From positions 744,001-808,000 of the forward strand of contig VFIW01000010.1 in NCBI GenBank assembly GCA_006386115.1: a stretch of 64,000 nucleotides of DNA. Direction: 5' to 3'. A program made the position numbers and the translations under genes. The stretch comes from Globisporangium splendens. Its lineage: Eukaryota > Oomycota > Peronosporomycetes > Pythiales > Pythiaceae. Of this stretch, positions 1 through 10,730 are shown piece after piece. The notes beneath the pieces were generated by a model. The model had not been told where the DNA came from and searched no databases. It worked only from the letters and a program-made list of their open reading frames with translations. Every line of letters starts with the position of its first letter. The first letter of the stretch is position 1.

Positions 1-2067
1 ACCCATGGCGTCAATGGAGAGCGGCCGAAAGAACCCAAACACGACTTCGTCGCCCGACCGGTTGCCATCGTTCGAGACAATGAGCTGAAACGTGGCATTG
101 AGATCCCTGGAAACTACCTGTGTTGAAGAAATCGTATCTTCTAGACCATTATTCGAGGACGACGCGATCGAGAATTTCGTGTAGCTCAGGCCATAGCCGA
201 ATGGGAACACCGGTACTTCCTTGTAGTACTTGTACGATCGCCCAGGGTATTCGGTCATGCTCATGCTCTTCATTTGCACCGAGTCGATATAGTTCGAACG
301 GTACATCGTGACTGGCAGCTTGCCTCCCGGGTTGTGGTCGCCAAGCAGGATGTCTGCGAGCGCCTCGGCGCCGTAGAACCCCGGGTAGAAGGCTTCTACG
401 AGACTGTCGGTGTGCAGAATGAGTTCTTCCGTGCCGATCACACCTCCATTGAAGAGAACCACAATCGTGGGCTTCCCAACGCGTCGGACGGTCTTGAGAA
501 GCTGCATCTGAATCGCTGGTAACTCGATATTCTCTCGATCGTACGCTTCTCGCTCGATGCTTGTATCAATCCCTAGAAACAGAACCACTGCGTCGGCTTC
601 TTTCGTGATCGCGACAGCGGAAGAGAACTCCGACGTCGATGTATCGTTGATCCCGCAGCCGCGCACCCACTTTGTGTTTGGCTCACCATTCTTCTTCGTC
701 AGCGCCTCAAATGGCGTCTGCACACAGTTCAATTCCTTGTAGTCGCCGTGGCAGATCTGGCCATAGTAGTTGCCCATCATGCCTTCGCGCGCGCTGGCAT
801 GCGGCCCAATGACCGCGACTTTCTTGCCTTTCTGCAACGGCAGCGTCTCGCCATGGTTCTGCAGCAGCACAATCGACTTTTGTGTCATGTCCAGACTCAG
901 TTTCTGTGACTTTTGGGACCGCACTTCACTCGGGGCCACGTGCCAGTACGGCTGGTCGTCAATGGGATCAAACAGCCCGAGCTCGAAGCGCAGCTTCAGC
1001 GAGTGACGGATCGCGTCGTCAATGTATTTCCCCTCGAGCCGCTCCTCCGCAACGAGCTTCTCGATACACTCTTGATACACTTCTCCGCTATTGATGTCCG
1101 TGCCGCTCTGGATCGCCAGCAGACCTGCGTCGCAGAGCGTCTTGGTGTAGTGGCGATGGTCGAAGATCCCCCTGAGCGCACCCGAGTCGCTCGTGATGTA
1201 GCCATCAAAGCCCAACGTATCGCGCAGCAAGTGCGTCGTGGCATCGTTCACGCACATGGGTATACCATTCAAACTGTTGTACGAGCACATGATACCCTTG
1301 GCGTTGCCGTCAACGACTGAAGCCCGGAATGCCGGGAAGTACGTGTCGGCAAAGTCGTACTTGGACACGATCGCGTCGAACGCCATGCGGTCCACGCCCG
1401 CATAGTGCTCGTACGAGTACGCGACCCAGTGCTTGAGCGTCACGACAGCCTGGAGGTAGCGCGAGTCCGGTCCTTCCTGAAGCCCGCGCGTGTACGCGAC
1501 GCCATACAAAGCGTTCACGAGCGGATCTTCCGACGGCGTCTCCATGTTGCGTCCCCAGCGCGGATCGCGGTTGATGTTAATGTTCGGCGACCAGCAGTCG
1601 AGGCCCAAGTGCGGACCCGCCGCGTAGTTCTCGCGCGCACCTTCAAGCCACAGCGCGCGCAGCTCCCAGCCAATGACTCGCGCCATTTTCTCCACAACGT
1701 TGGTGTCAAAGATCGCGCCGATGTTGACGGGGTTGGGGAAGTTCGTCGCGCAGTTGGTGCCGCACGTCGACTGCACGCCGTGGACGCAGTTGGCGCCCCA
1801 GTTGTACTCGGGCAGTCCGATCGCCGAGACGTTCCCTCTCGGGCTCGCGCGCGCCGTGAGCAGCAGTACTTTTTCGTGGAGCGAGAGCCGATGCAGCAGG
1901 TCCTCGACGCGCGCGGGCGTCGCCAGCGACGTGTTGCAGAACGGTAGCGTGCTGTGTGGGGGCTCACAGGCGCGCGGGATCGCGGCGCGCACGATGTGCG
2001 GAGGCTGAAGGACGAGCAGCCACAGAAGCGCGGGGAGCACGCGCAGAAGCACGCGCGAAGGTGCCAT
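1..2067 (-). CDS. Secreted GH3 beta-xylosidase/beta-glucosidase-like glycosidase (3' end beyond window)
   Basis: A single open frame of 689 codons runs from the ATG at 2067 off the left edge of the window, so the C-terminus is missing. The first 28 residues (basic start, then a Leu/Val-rich core ending VRA) look like a secretory signal peptide. The GH3 N-domain is recognisable: NRDPRWGRNMETPSEDP, the substrate-binding KHW, and ITSDSGAL with the presumed nucleophile Asp294. The (alpha/beta)6 C-domain follows, with LLQN and PGG/GFYGAEALADILLGDHNPGGKLP. The wording around TSDSGA and the WGANCVHGVQ segment resembles beta-xylosidase-type GH3 enzymes more than classical beta-glucosidases, but substrate cannot be read from sequence. 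No intron is needed in the visible part. The family hydrolyses terminal beta-linked sugars; a secreted form would act on plant or algal wall oligosaccharides. Confidence 0.9.
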   Translation of the reverse strand, partial: MAPSRVLLRVLPALLWLLVLQPPHIVRAAIPRACEPPHSTLPFCNTSLATPARVEDLLHRLSLHEKVLLLTARASPRGNVSAIGLPEYNWGANCVHGVQSTCGTNCATNFPNPVNIGAIFDTNVVEKMARVIGWELRALWLEGARENYAAGPHLGLDCWSPNININRDPRWGRNMETPSEDPLVNALYGVAYTRGLQEGPDSRYLQAVVTLKHWVAYSYEHYAGVDRMAFDAIVSKYDFADTYFPAFRASVVDGNAKGIMCSYNSLNGIPMCVNDATTHLLRDTLGFDGYITSDSGALRGIFDHRHYTKTLCDAGLLAIQSGTDINSGEVYQECIEKLVAEERLEGKYIDDAIRHSLKLRFELGLFDPIDDQPYWHVAPSEVRSQKSQKLSLDMTQKSIVLLQNHGETLPLQKGKKVAVIGPHASAREGMMGNYYGQICHGDYKELNCVQTPFEALTKKNGEPNTKWVRGCGINDTSTSEFSSAVAITKEADAVVLFLGIDTSIEREAYDRENIELPAIQMQLLKTVRRVGKPTIVVLFNGGVIGTEELILHTDSLVEAFYPGFYGAEALADILLGDHNPGGKLPVTMYRSNYIDSVQMKSMSMTEYPGRSYKYYKEVPVFPFGYGLSYTKFSIASSSNNGLEDTISSTQVVSRDLNATFQLIVSNDGNRSGDEVVFGFFRPLSIDAMG

Positions 2068-2436
2068 CTTGCGCGCTGTTTCTCTAATGGGGGAACTCGG
2101 GGATCGAGAAGGATCGGATCGAGAAATGGTGGGTGGCAGTTGAAGTGGAGCGGAAAGTGTCGAAAAGGGAGTTTTGACATTCTCGACATGATGGTAAATA
2201 ACGTGGTCCACAGTATTTTGGCAAGCACCAAACTTCAACATGGGAATGCGTGAAAATGGCTTCACGCAAACATTCCTGCCAGATGGGAGACGAATGGCTG
2301 CAGTTTGCTCAGAAGATGGCTGCATTGTTGACTGGCTACTTTTCTTGGGACATCAGTGGGTTTAAATTGGAAAGATCTTGAGATCTTACTGCAGCACTTT
2401 ATGAGCGTACTGCCGGACTTGGAATGTTGTGGCTTT
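2068..2436. other. Intergenic: 5' region of the GH3 gene and 3' flank of the EZH2-like gene
   Basis: About 370 bases between the GH3 start codon and the stop of the EZH2-like gene. It should hold the GH3 promoter on the minus strand. I see no RNA gene, no supported ORF and no clear motif. Confidence 0.5.
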
Positions 2437-5400
2437 TCAGGACTTTTGAGGCGTGGCCGATTTCTTCCGTGCCACGTCGCGCGAATCTTTGACTTCCTTC
2501 ATCCACTCGGTGATCGTTGGCTGTTTGTGCAGATTCACATTGTGGAACTCTTGATCGTAGCGATAGTCGAAAAAGAGCTGCAAGCAAGAAGGTGGTACAA
2601 GGTTTTCTCGCAATGAGAATAAGGTCGAGACGAAGGGCAAGACAAAGCAAACCTAACACTACCTCAGTGTGCGGCTCGAGGTCTTGCAATGCGTATAGTC
2701 CAATGCGAAAGTCGCTGTTGACATTCATGATCCTGGCAAAACAGTTTGGCTTGGACGAGTGATTGATAAACTGTTGATCAGAGGAAGAAGCCGTTAGCAA
2801 GTGAGTGCAAGACACACTGAATCCAATTTCAACACGACGTGCCCGAGTCTTGTTGCCTTTTCTCGTTGAATCCACAACAGTGCCAGAATCCAGGTTGAAG
2901 AGGTAGCTGCAGCGTTAAGCGCAGCAATGATGTCAGAACTTGAAGCAAGCGCAACATGATAAATCGAAAAGGTTTCGTACCTTCGGTTGAGTTTGTCGTA
3001 GATCGCACCACGGCGTTCAGCTTCTTCGTGACTCACCATTTCGCCAATGTACTCGATCAAAAACTCGTCCTTTGCAACAAATTCATCCACAAAGAGTCCC
3101 CATCCGGCGTCTTCATTGATGGATCGTGCCAAGCGCATGTGTTTGGTTTTCCTTAACGTCATGTTCCGATTCTGGCACGAGATCGGTTGGACGGGAGCAG
3201 AGGTGGATGGCACAGACTTCATTGCTTGTGTATTCGCACTAGTGGCGTCTGCGCTTGGAGCATTCCCAGAAGCTGGCGGGTCCGAAAGCACTGCGATCTC
3301 CTCGGCGCAGCACACTGTACAGAGATCCAGGTCGCACTCGCGGCCAGCAGCAAAGCACGGGCATGCTTTTGTTCGGCATCGGCCCTTCACGCAGCGACAA
3401 CCATTGTAGAAGATGTGGCAATCGGCATGGACACAGTTGCAAAGCTTGGAGCAAAAGACACCGTCCGCAATGCACGAACACTCGGAGGGTTCGCACGGAC
3501 CCGTATGCGCGCATGGCACGATTCTAAATAAACAAGGTGAAAGGAAGCGCGCACGACGTTATGGTGAGACTCAGGAAATAGATAAGTTTATAATGACAGC
3601 CTCGCACAACGTACTTGGTCGACACGCCGTCCAGCAATTGCGATCGAATCTCTACGAAATTGTACAACCATTTACGCCATGTTAGTGCTCAGACTTTGCC
3701 TAGATGGACACGCAAACTACCAGCAAAACGTAGCTGTTCCGCAAGATGAGCCCTGAGTGTCCACAAGAACTCGCATGGCGCAGGGAGGCAATTTACGGAG
3801 TGAAAACAGCGAGGACCGCGCATACAATCCCCACTGTTTTCAGCGACTCACTATGTGTCAGTCCATGTGGCCATGTTGCAAAGGGCTCGAGCAACACGAC
3901 GTATCCGGGACGACAATCACACACATATACATGCATAAAGAATGCGTACGCTGCAAGTGCGAGATCGAAGGGGTCATCTTCTTCTTCCGACCACGTCGTG
4001 GTTTCCACTGAAGCTTCCGCTAGTGGTCACATGAAGCAACCGCACAGATACACAGATGAGAAAAGTGCTTGCCAGAATCAAGTCTTCCCCACCGCCACTG
4101 CTTCGTACCTCTTCGGCCATGCTGATCTCGTTAATCTCGTAGAAATCGCAAAATTCGGCGACCTCCAGGCACGTCTTGTTGCCCATCATCTTGGCGATGT
4201 CGCAAAAGTTGCCCGAGCAAATAAAGTATGCGCGCGCGCACGCGATCCGCGCTTGGCGGTCCCAGTGGAACGCGGCCGAGATCGCACCTGACTTTGAGAA
4301 CTGCGTCGTCGCGCTCGAGCCCATGCGACCCAGGAAGCACTGGTTACCGCAATTGCGACCGGTGCTCGCCGTACTCGACTTCTTTCGGATCTTCTCGGCG
4401 ACGGCGTTTTGCTCCGTGATGCTCTAGTTTATATGCAGTGAACGCAAGAAAAACAAAAAGTGTTAGCCTTAGAAAACGCTTGAGGAGAGATATACTTGCA
4501 AATGCACGTACAAGTCCGGGACCTTCGACGCAGCCATGGTAGTCGCAATCGTACTTGTAGCAACGACGACAAAACAGCGCTAGCATATACATAAACGACA
4601 AAGTATAAGCTACCATCGGCATCGTAACTTTTAGCGCAAGCAGCATCCGCTCGCTCACATCGAAACGAATCGCCCGCGGTTGAGTACCACTCGAAGCATT
4701 CCTCCATGTTCTCCACGTTGACAGCTTGTGCGTCTTTCGCTGCAGCGTCCCCATCTGCAGCTGCGTCCGAGTCTTGCTTCATCTTCAAGTTCTCGGCTGC
4801 TTCGCGCATTCGCTTTTGTTTTTTCGCGCGTTTGTGGGCCGCGCGCATCTTCTTGTGCACTTCCACCACGACCTCGGGCTCGATGTCAATGGTCTTCGCG
4901 ACGCGCGTGAGGTCGGCGAGCGACAACTCCCACGCCGACTGCAGCTGCCTGAGCACGGCTTCGCACATTTCCTTCGTGAACTCGACTTCCATCGCGCTCG
5001 TTCCCTGGAGTCTACAAAAGGCAAAACAGTATACACATCTCGTTGGCGGCTAGTACACTGAACATTCACAGTCACAGGTTTCCTTCGTACTTGATCTGGT
5101 AAAACTCGGACACGACATCGTCTTCGTCGTCGTCGCCAAAGTACGGCAGGAACTTCAGCTGCGGCTCGTCCTCGACCTCGTAGTTCTTGCTGAGCGCCGT
5201 CCACATGGTCGCATTCGGCGTCACGGGGATCCGCGGGAGGATCACAGCCTGCTTCTGCAGCGTCACGTTCTCGTTCGGGTTATGCAGCGTCGTCTTCCGC
5301 CACTCGCTCACACTCTCATGCGGAGGCAACGGGGGCTCCGAGGCTACAGTAACACCACAATAAAGCAGCATTAGTCACCCAAATCAACACGACACTGTGC

Positions 5401-5849
5401 TCTTCTCACTACTGCAACGTACTCTCAACAAAGGAGATGTTCTGCATGGCGCGGTGGTACGGCAACGACGCGGCGGTCGGGTACGAGTGTCTCATCTTGG
5501 CGGCATATGCCTTGTGCCGCACAATGAACATGCGATTCGCCGCGATTTGTTGCTAACCACACGCAAGAATCCACAACCCACCATTCGCATTGGACGTTTT
5601 CATTCAGATCACATAGACACAATAGCAACAGCATCGTCAATGCGAAGAACTACGTACGCTGGAGCGGCGCTGGAAGAAGCGCACAAAGTCGTTGTAAGCC
5701 GCGGTCGCGTGCACGCAGAGCTGCTCTTCCATCTCGTTCGCCTCCTCCTTGTGCTGGCTCTTCACGGGCGTGGAGCTCTCGACCGACGCGCCGTCGTCGT
5801 CGATCTCGATCACGTCCATGGCCGCCTTGCGCTTCCTCGGCGGCACCAT
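2437..5849 (-). CDS. EZH2: EZH2/E(z)-type histone H3K27 methyltransferase, PRC2 catalytic subunit
   Basis: I can join 12 exons with consistent phase: 5849-5658, 5552-5423, 5343-5091, 5011-4659, 4579-4512, 4423-4109, 4019-3950, 3651-3615, 3523-2981, 2906-2834, 2770-2663, 2577-2437. The product is 760 aa, close to human EZH2 (about 750). Order: basic N-terminus; an EED-contact/SANT-like part; a Cys pair block CRRCYKYDC followed by HG; the MCSS-like region GNFCDIAKMMGNKTC; a CXC (pre-SET) cysteine cluster at residues about 475-548; and a SET domain from about 601 with DAGWGLFV, EYIGE, FINHSSKPNC and FFDYRY. These are the S-adenosylmethionine and catalytic motifs of the family. PRC2 places H3K27me3 in facultative heterochromatin. 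The 298-nt intron before the 37-nt exon and the 63-nt intron at 2771-2833 are the least certain joins; the latter could be read through in frame. Confidence 0.9.
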
Positions 5850-6408
5850 CGCCACCGTTGTTTCCCTATTTGTATGTTTGGCGACATCGACTGAAGGATA
5901 TGCGCACCTAACACAGGAGCAGTCGCACTTACGCAAATACGAACCTACATGCATGCCGACTCGAGAGCACGAACTTGCTGCTGAATAAACTTAATGGGTT
6001 ACCCTTATTTAGGGGAAGTGCAGTCAAAGGACACCTGTCTACGGTGGCCCATTCCATGTGGGCCAGTTGTTCACGTGGCCCACTGTGTCCATCGCGTCAG
6101 CACTCTTGTTAACAACGTGCATGTTTAATCGAGACATGTCCGCGAATAAGTAAACCGAGTGTAACTTTTGCACATCATGCAACTGCACATGCGTGTTTAC
6201 AAAAATATCAATCTTTACGATGTGCTTGTTGGCCATGTGGAAGTCAAGATTGGATGACCAACACAGGAATGAATGTCGCTGTTGTTGCTGTGGTAAAACT
6301 CTGGTGACGGCAACTTGGTCTCATGAAGAGCTCATTTCGGCTTTTTCGTTGCCCACAGCAGAGCAGAAGAGCGACGAAGCCTCTGTGCATTGCACTAAAT
6401 AGACCATA
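5850..6408. promoter_or_regulatory. Divergent intergenic region between EZH2-like gene and pdxT
   Basis: 559 bases lie between two start codons that point away from each other, so both promoters must be here. The only ordered element I see is a cluster of GGCCCA/TGGGCC words near 6045-6082 (listed separately). No supported ORF. Confidence 0.5.
6045..6082. promoter_or_regulatory. Three GGCCCA/TGGGCC motifs, two forming an inverted repeat
   Basis: TGGCCCA at 6045-6051 and TGGGCCA at 6059-6065 are perfect 7-bp inverted repeats with a 7-nt spacer; a third TGGCCCA lies at 6076-6082. The word is the same as plant site II (TCP-bound) elements. A role in this organism is inference only; the arrangement in a divergent promoter is what makes it worth noting. 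Confidence 0.35.
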
Positions 6409-7325
6409 ATGGTGAGCACCAACGAGATCCGCGTGGGAGTGTTGGCACTGCAGGGGGCGTTCGAGGAGCACATCGACATGCTGCACTCGGTGCCGCTGAC
6501 CAACGCGCAGGGACAGCCGATCAAGGTGCACGCGTTCGCGGTGCGTCTGCCAGAGCAATTGGAGCACGCGGATGCGCTCGTGCTGCCTGGCGGCGAGAGC
6601 ACAACGATCGGCAAGGTCGCGACCCGGTGGGGGCTGGTGCGTTGTGTGCATGACATTGTGTAGTTGCATACTGAAGCAATGATGATGAAGCTAATGCTCA
6701 AGCGCATGTATGTAGATTGAGCCATTGAAGGAGTGGGTGGGCGACCAGCGGCCGATCTGGGGCACGTGTGCTGGCATGATCATGCTCGCGCAATCCGCCA
6801 AGCACGCCGAAGAGGTGTGTTATGCAATGAGGCATTGGACTTGGATAGGATCATTGCTAACGTGCCTTTTTGAACCTCATGAACATGGATGCAGGGCGGC
6901 CAAACTCTCATTGGCGGCATCGACGTCCAAGTGTCGCGCAACTTTTTTGGCGCCCAAGTGCGCTCGTTTGAACTCGCCGTTGAAGGACCACCGGGCTTCA
7001 ACGATGCGCCATATAATGCCGTGTTCATCCGCGCACCGGCGATCATCTCCGTGGGCGAAGAGATCGAAGAGCTCTCGCGCATCCGCTCGGCCAAACCTGC
7101 CGACGGATCCGACCCCACCGACGTCATCATCGCAGCGCGCAAGGTATGCTTTGTACATGGTCACGGCCACTTGAGGTACCTACAGCAATGACAGACTCAC
7201 CTGTTGCAATTGTGTGTGTTTGTGTGCAGAAAAACATCTTGGTGACGGCGTTCCACCCAGAGATCACGAACGACAACCGCTGGCACCACTACTTCTTGCA
7301 AACCATCACGCTCCCATTGCTGTAG
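6409..7325 (+). CDS. pdxT: PdxT/SNO-type glutaminase subunit of PLP synthase
   Basis: Four exons with matching phases (6409-6636, 6716-6814, 6895-7143, 7230-7325) give 223 aa. The protein supplies ammonia from glutamine to the PdxS/SNZ synthase in the DXP-independent route to pyridoxal 5'-phosphate. Visible family motifs are GVLALQGAF at the N-terminus, PGGESTT (oxyanion loop), the nucleophile Cys94 in WGTCAGM and the His201/Glu203 pair in FHPE. Length is typical (about 190-230 aa). The frame in the first intron hits a stop soon after the donor, which supports splicing. No PdxS partner gene lies in the window. Confidence 0.93.
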
Positions 7326-7537
7326 AGTGAGGAACACAATGGGGACGTTAAGGGGAATTGACGTGCGAATATAGATCGGAATAGAGAGATACATGAAAAG
7401 CAATGAAAGCAAGTAAACACACAAATACAAAAATGTGCCAAACAAAACAGGCAAACCGTCCCAGCAAACTATATTCTAGTGAGAAAAAAAGACAAGCGAA
7501 AGGAATAACAAGAGGGTTCATAGATTGGGTGAGAGAG

Positions 7538-10314
7538 TTAACCTTGCACGGCATCCATGGCGAGACTCGAGTAGTACTTGACATCCGCATCCGTGTCGTT
7601 CACTAACTCCGAGAGGCAAGGTCTACAAAAGTGAGCACAGGCAAGAATCAATAACATGGACAAGGTTCGATGACAGTGACATGGACATGCAAGCAAGCAG
7701 GCAAGCAAAGACGTACCTGACTTGGGTCGACACAGTGGACGCATCCGTGTACTTGCACAATTGCTCTAACGTCATCGACGCCACGAATCTAACGTTTGGG
7801 ATCTTGTCACGGGCGCCACGAACGGCAAGCGCGAGCATCACGGCCAACAGCTCACCCGAAGCCTTCTCGGTCGCGAGTTGCTTGATGCCGTGCAGCACGT
7901 TCACACGCTCCTGGTAAATCACCGAGCGGTCGAACGTCTGTACCAATCGAGGGATAATGTTGTGCAGGATGTAGTCACTGCCCACAGCCTCGAGCAACTG
8001 AGGCAAGATCTTCGTGGCACTGAGTCGAACTTCACCAACCATGTCCGTGAACGAGCTCATGTAGATCTCCAACAAGTGTTCCTGGAAGTACTGGTTTCCC
8101 TGTAAAATTTCCAGCAAAAAAGCATACAAAAGATCGCTAGGTTAGCTCAAAGCACACTCTCATCTTCGCTTCAGGTCAAGGACGAGAAACACTTACGAGG
8201 CTGCCAGCAAGCGCTGGGATCGACAAAATGACTGCTTCACGAACACGCCACTGCAAATCTCTCGCGAGGTCCGAAATGGCAGGAAGCAAAATGCCTTCAA
8301 AAGACGACATCCACTGAGCGAGGTATTCCATGCGCTTCAAAATGTTGAGACGCACGTCGACGACTTCATCGCGGAGGAACAAAAGCAATAGCGGCGCAAG
8401 CGTCGACTTGGACGTCGCTTCGCCGAGCTTCGGAGCGAGCTCCATGATCGCAATCGACACAGCAGCTGGAAGATGATAAGAGACACAGACAGTGTTAGTG
8501 CACATTCTTCGATATCAGTTTTTGCGCAAAGACACGTACTTCGGACGTTTGGAGCGGTATCCTGGGACAAAGTGGAAAGCAATGGAAGGACCTCGCTCGA
8601 GAACAGCTCGCTCTTCACGATCGTGATGTAGCCCGAGAGGTTCTTGGCAGACGCGGCACGCACTTCAGCTTCAGCATCCTGCAACAGATTCGTGAAGCAA
8701 CTGAGGAGCTCCGATTCTGTGATTTGAGTTCCCATCGCGCGAGAGAGCTAACGGGTTGAAATTGGTCATAAGCGGATACAGGTTGTTAGATTTCGCAGGG
8801 TACAAGATGTACGAAAGCACAGCATTCCGCGTTCACTTACTGGGAAAAAATCCTTTGCAATGCTGAATCGCACGCGCCACGAGCGATCTTCCACCGACGA
8901 ACGCACGATTGGGAGAACGTGTTGCGCGTTTTCTTCCGGCGAGAGCAACTGGGCGATCGCAGAGCAGCTTTCGATGGCCAAGAGGCGGACGCTGTCTTGA
9001 TCGTCAGTCGTCAGCGCACGGAACAGTGGCAGAATGAGTCCATTGAGGTGCTCCTTTTCCAAGGTAGAAGCAAATTTCTGAATACACAAACGTTCACATC
9101 TCACAGATCAGCTTCACGCTTTCAATGAGGGAATCGACTAACACAGCAAATGGCAACGTACGCCGATGTTCGAGGCGGCCGCACGGCGCACCATTGGCGT
9201 ATCATCATTGCACAGAACTTGGAAAAAGCTATTGATTGGAGTCAAACAAACAAGGAGAGTTAGTATATCTGTGGGAGATGCTTCGTCCTCCACAGACAGA
9301 TAGGCAAAATGACGTACTCGCGAAGCTCCTTCTTCTTGCCAGATTCCGTGAGCTTTGGGTACACGGACGCGAAGAGCGAGCACGCCGAGACGCGCGACGT
9401 GAACCAGTCTCCCTCCGTGAGCTTCTTCACCAGCGGCACAAACACATCGCCCGCATTTGGTGCAACGGCAGCCACCTTTTGCAACGACTCGACAGCCTAC
9501 AAACACACGGCATGATGCAAAAGACACAAATAATAGCAACAGGTAAGCCCATATCTTCCCATCTTCCTTCATAGCACCAGTCAGAACGGTGACGTACCCG
9601 GTCGCGCACGACGGTTTCTTCGACACCAGCAAGCACTTCGAGCGGCTCCACAAGGATGGATGCGTGCTGCGCACCGCCGATAAGCTCCACGAAGCCTCCG
9701 AGCTCTTCCGCGAGCGCCACCAGCACTTCATCTTCGTCCTCCGTCGCCTCTGTATGATGTGAAGATGGGGGAGGAAGGTGATGAGAATGCATGCGGTTTT
9801 ATGTTTTATTGTCAATCGACCACCGCTCGCGTAAGCTTCGTTCGTACCTTGAAGGAACGGGAGCAGCTCCGAGCGCGTCCGGTCGGCGCCGAGCGCCTGC
9901 GCCACCGTGCGGAGACGCCTCATGGCCTTGATGCGCGTCTCCACCTCATCGCTCTTCAGCTCCTCCGTCAGGAGCGCAATCGGATACACTTCGTCTTCTG
10001 CTGCAGCCACCACATGTCATATGCATTCACATACACATACGCCATTAACGCCACTCCTTCCCATTCACCATATATGCATATCACTATGCGTCCGTGTCCG
10101 TCCACACACAACGACAGAGCGATCCATCGGGAAGCCCGTCAACAAAACCACAACGACACGCACACACTCCGCGGTCCACAAGAGAGGACCAGGGAACGGG
10201 CGTCACGGAGGACAGCACCGCGGTCACCTCGCAGACCCCTCTTATATATACACACACACACACATGTTCTCCTCGTACGCACACATATGCACACATTCAT
10301 ATCCACATACCCAT
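7538..10314 (-). CDS. PPP2R1A: Protein phosphatase 2A scaffold (regulatory A) subunit, HEAT-repeat protein
   Basis: Ten exons join in phase: 10314-10311 (only ATG plus one base), 10000-9848, 9749-9598, 9496-9318, 9228-9162, 9077-8841, 8747-8540, 8465-8197, 8099-7717, 7622-7538. The product is 578 aa, against 589 for human PPP2R1A. The whole chain is HEAT repeats; stretches such as [65 protein letters not shown] and DVKYY match the family nearly residue for residue. It bridges the PP2A catalytic C subunit and B-type subunits. The 4-nt first coding exon is inferred: the sequence just upstream of exon 2 has an in-frame stop, and ATGG followed by GTATGT at 10314-10303 restores a family-like start ([12 protein letters not shown]). 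Confidence 0.93.
10249..10265. repeat. (CA)n microsatellite in PP2A-A intron 1
   Basis: An uninterrupted run of CA dinucleotides sits inside the 310-nt first intron of the PP2A-A gene. Simple repeat; no function inferred. Confidence 0.8.
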
Positions 10315-10730
10315 GGTGGTGCTGCTGCTGCTGCTTCTCTTCTCCCTCGTTCTTTTCTCCCTGTTGCGTGTGCGTGCGGGTCCGTCCCTGGTTTTAGAAA
10401 AAGACAGTTCCCCCTTTTGTCCCCTTCTGAACCGGTTCAACCGCCGGTCCATCCACACCCACACTTTTATTCAATATGGGCAGACTTTTCTATCATTTAC
10501 ATTTGAGGATATTTTGATTGCAGCAGAGTCCTGTGTTTAGGATGCAGCTCCTCTGCTATCCACATATGTCACACAGCACCCTCTTCTATCAACGAGCATG
10601 AATATAGCACCTTTTTATTGCGGAAGATGGTTGTGGTTTGTGCGGTGACGCGAAGGTTGCGCCAAGTGCGACAGCAATCGCGTCATGCCCCCAAGATCGC
10701 GTAACCTCCAGCACAGAATAGAATAGAGAA
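10315..10730. promoter_or_regulatory. Divergent intergenic region between PP2A-A and UPF0652 genes
   Basis: 416 bases, pyrimidine-rich on the plus strand near 10320-10430, between two divergent start codons. Both promoters must lie here. I see no discrete conserved box that I can support. Confidence 0.4.
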
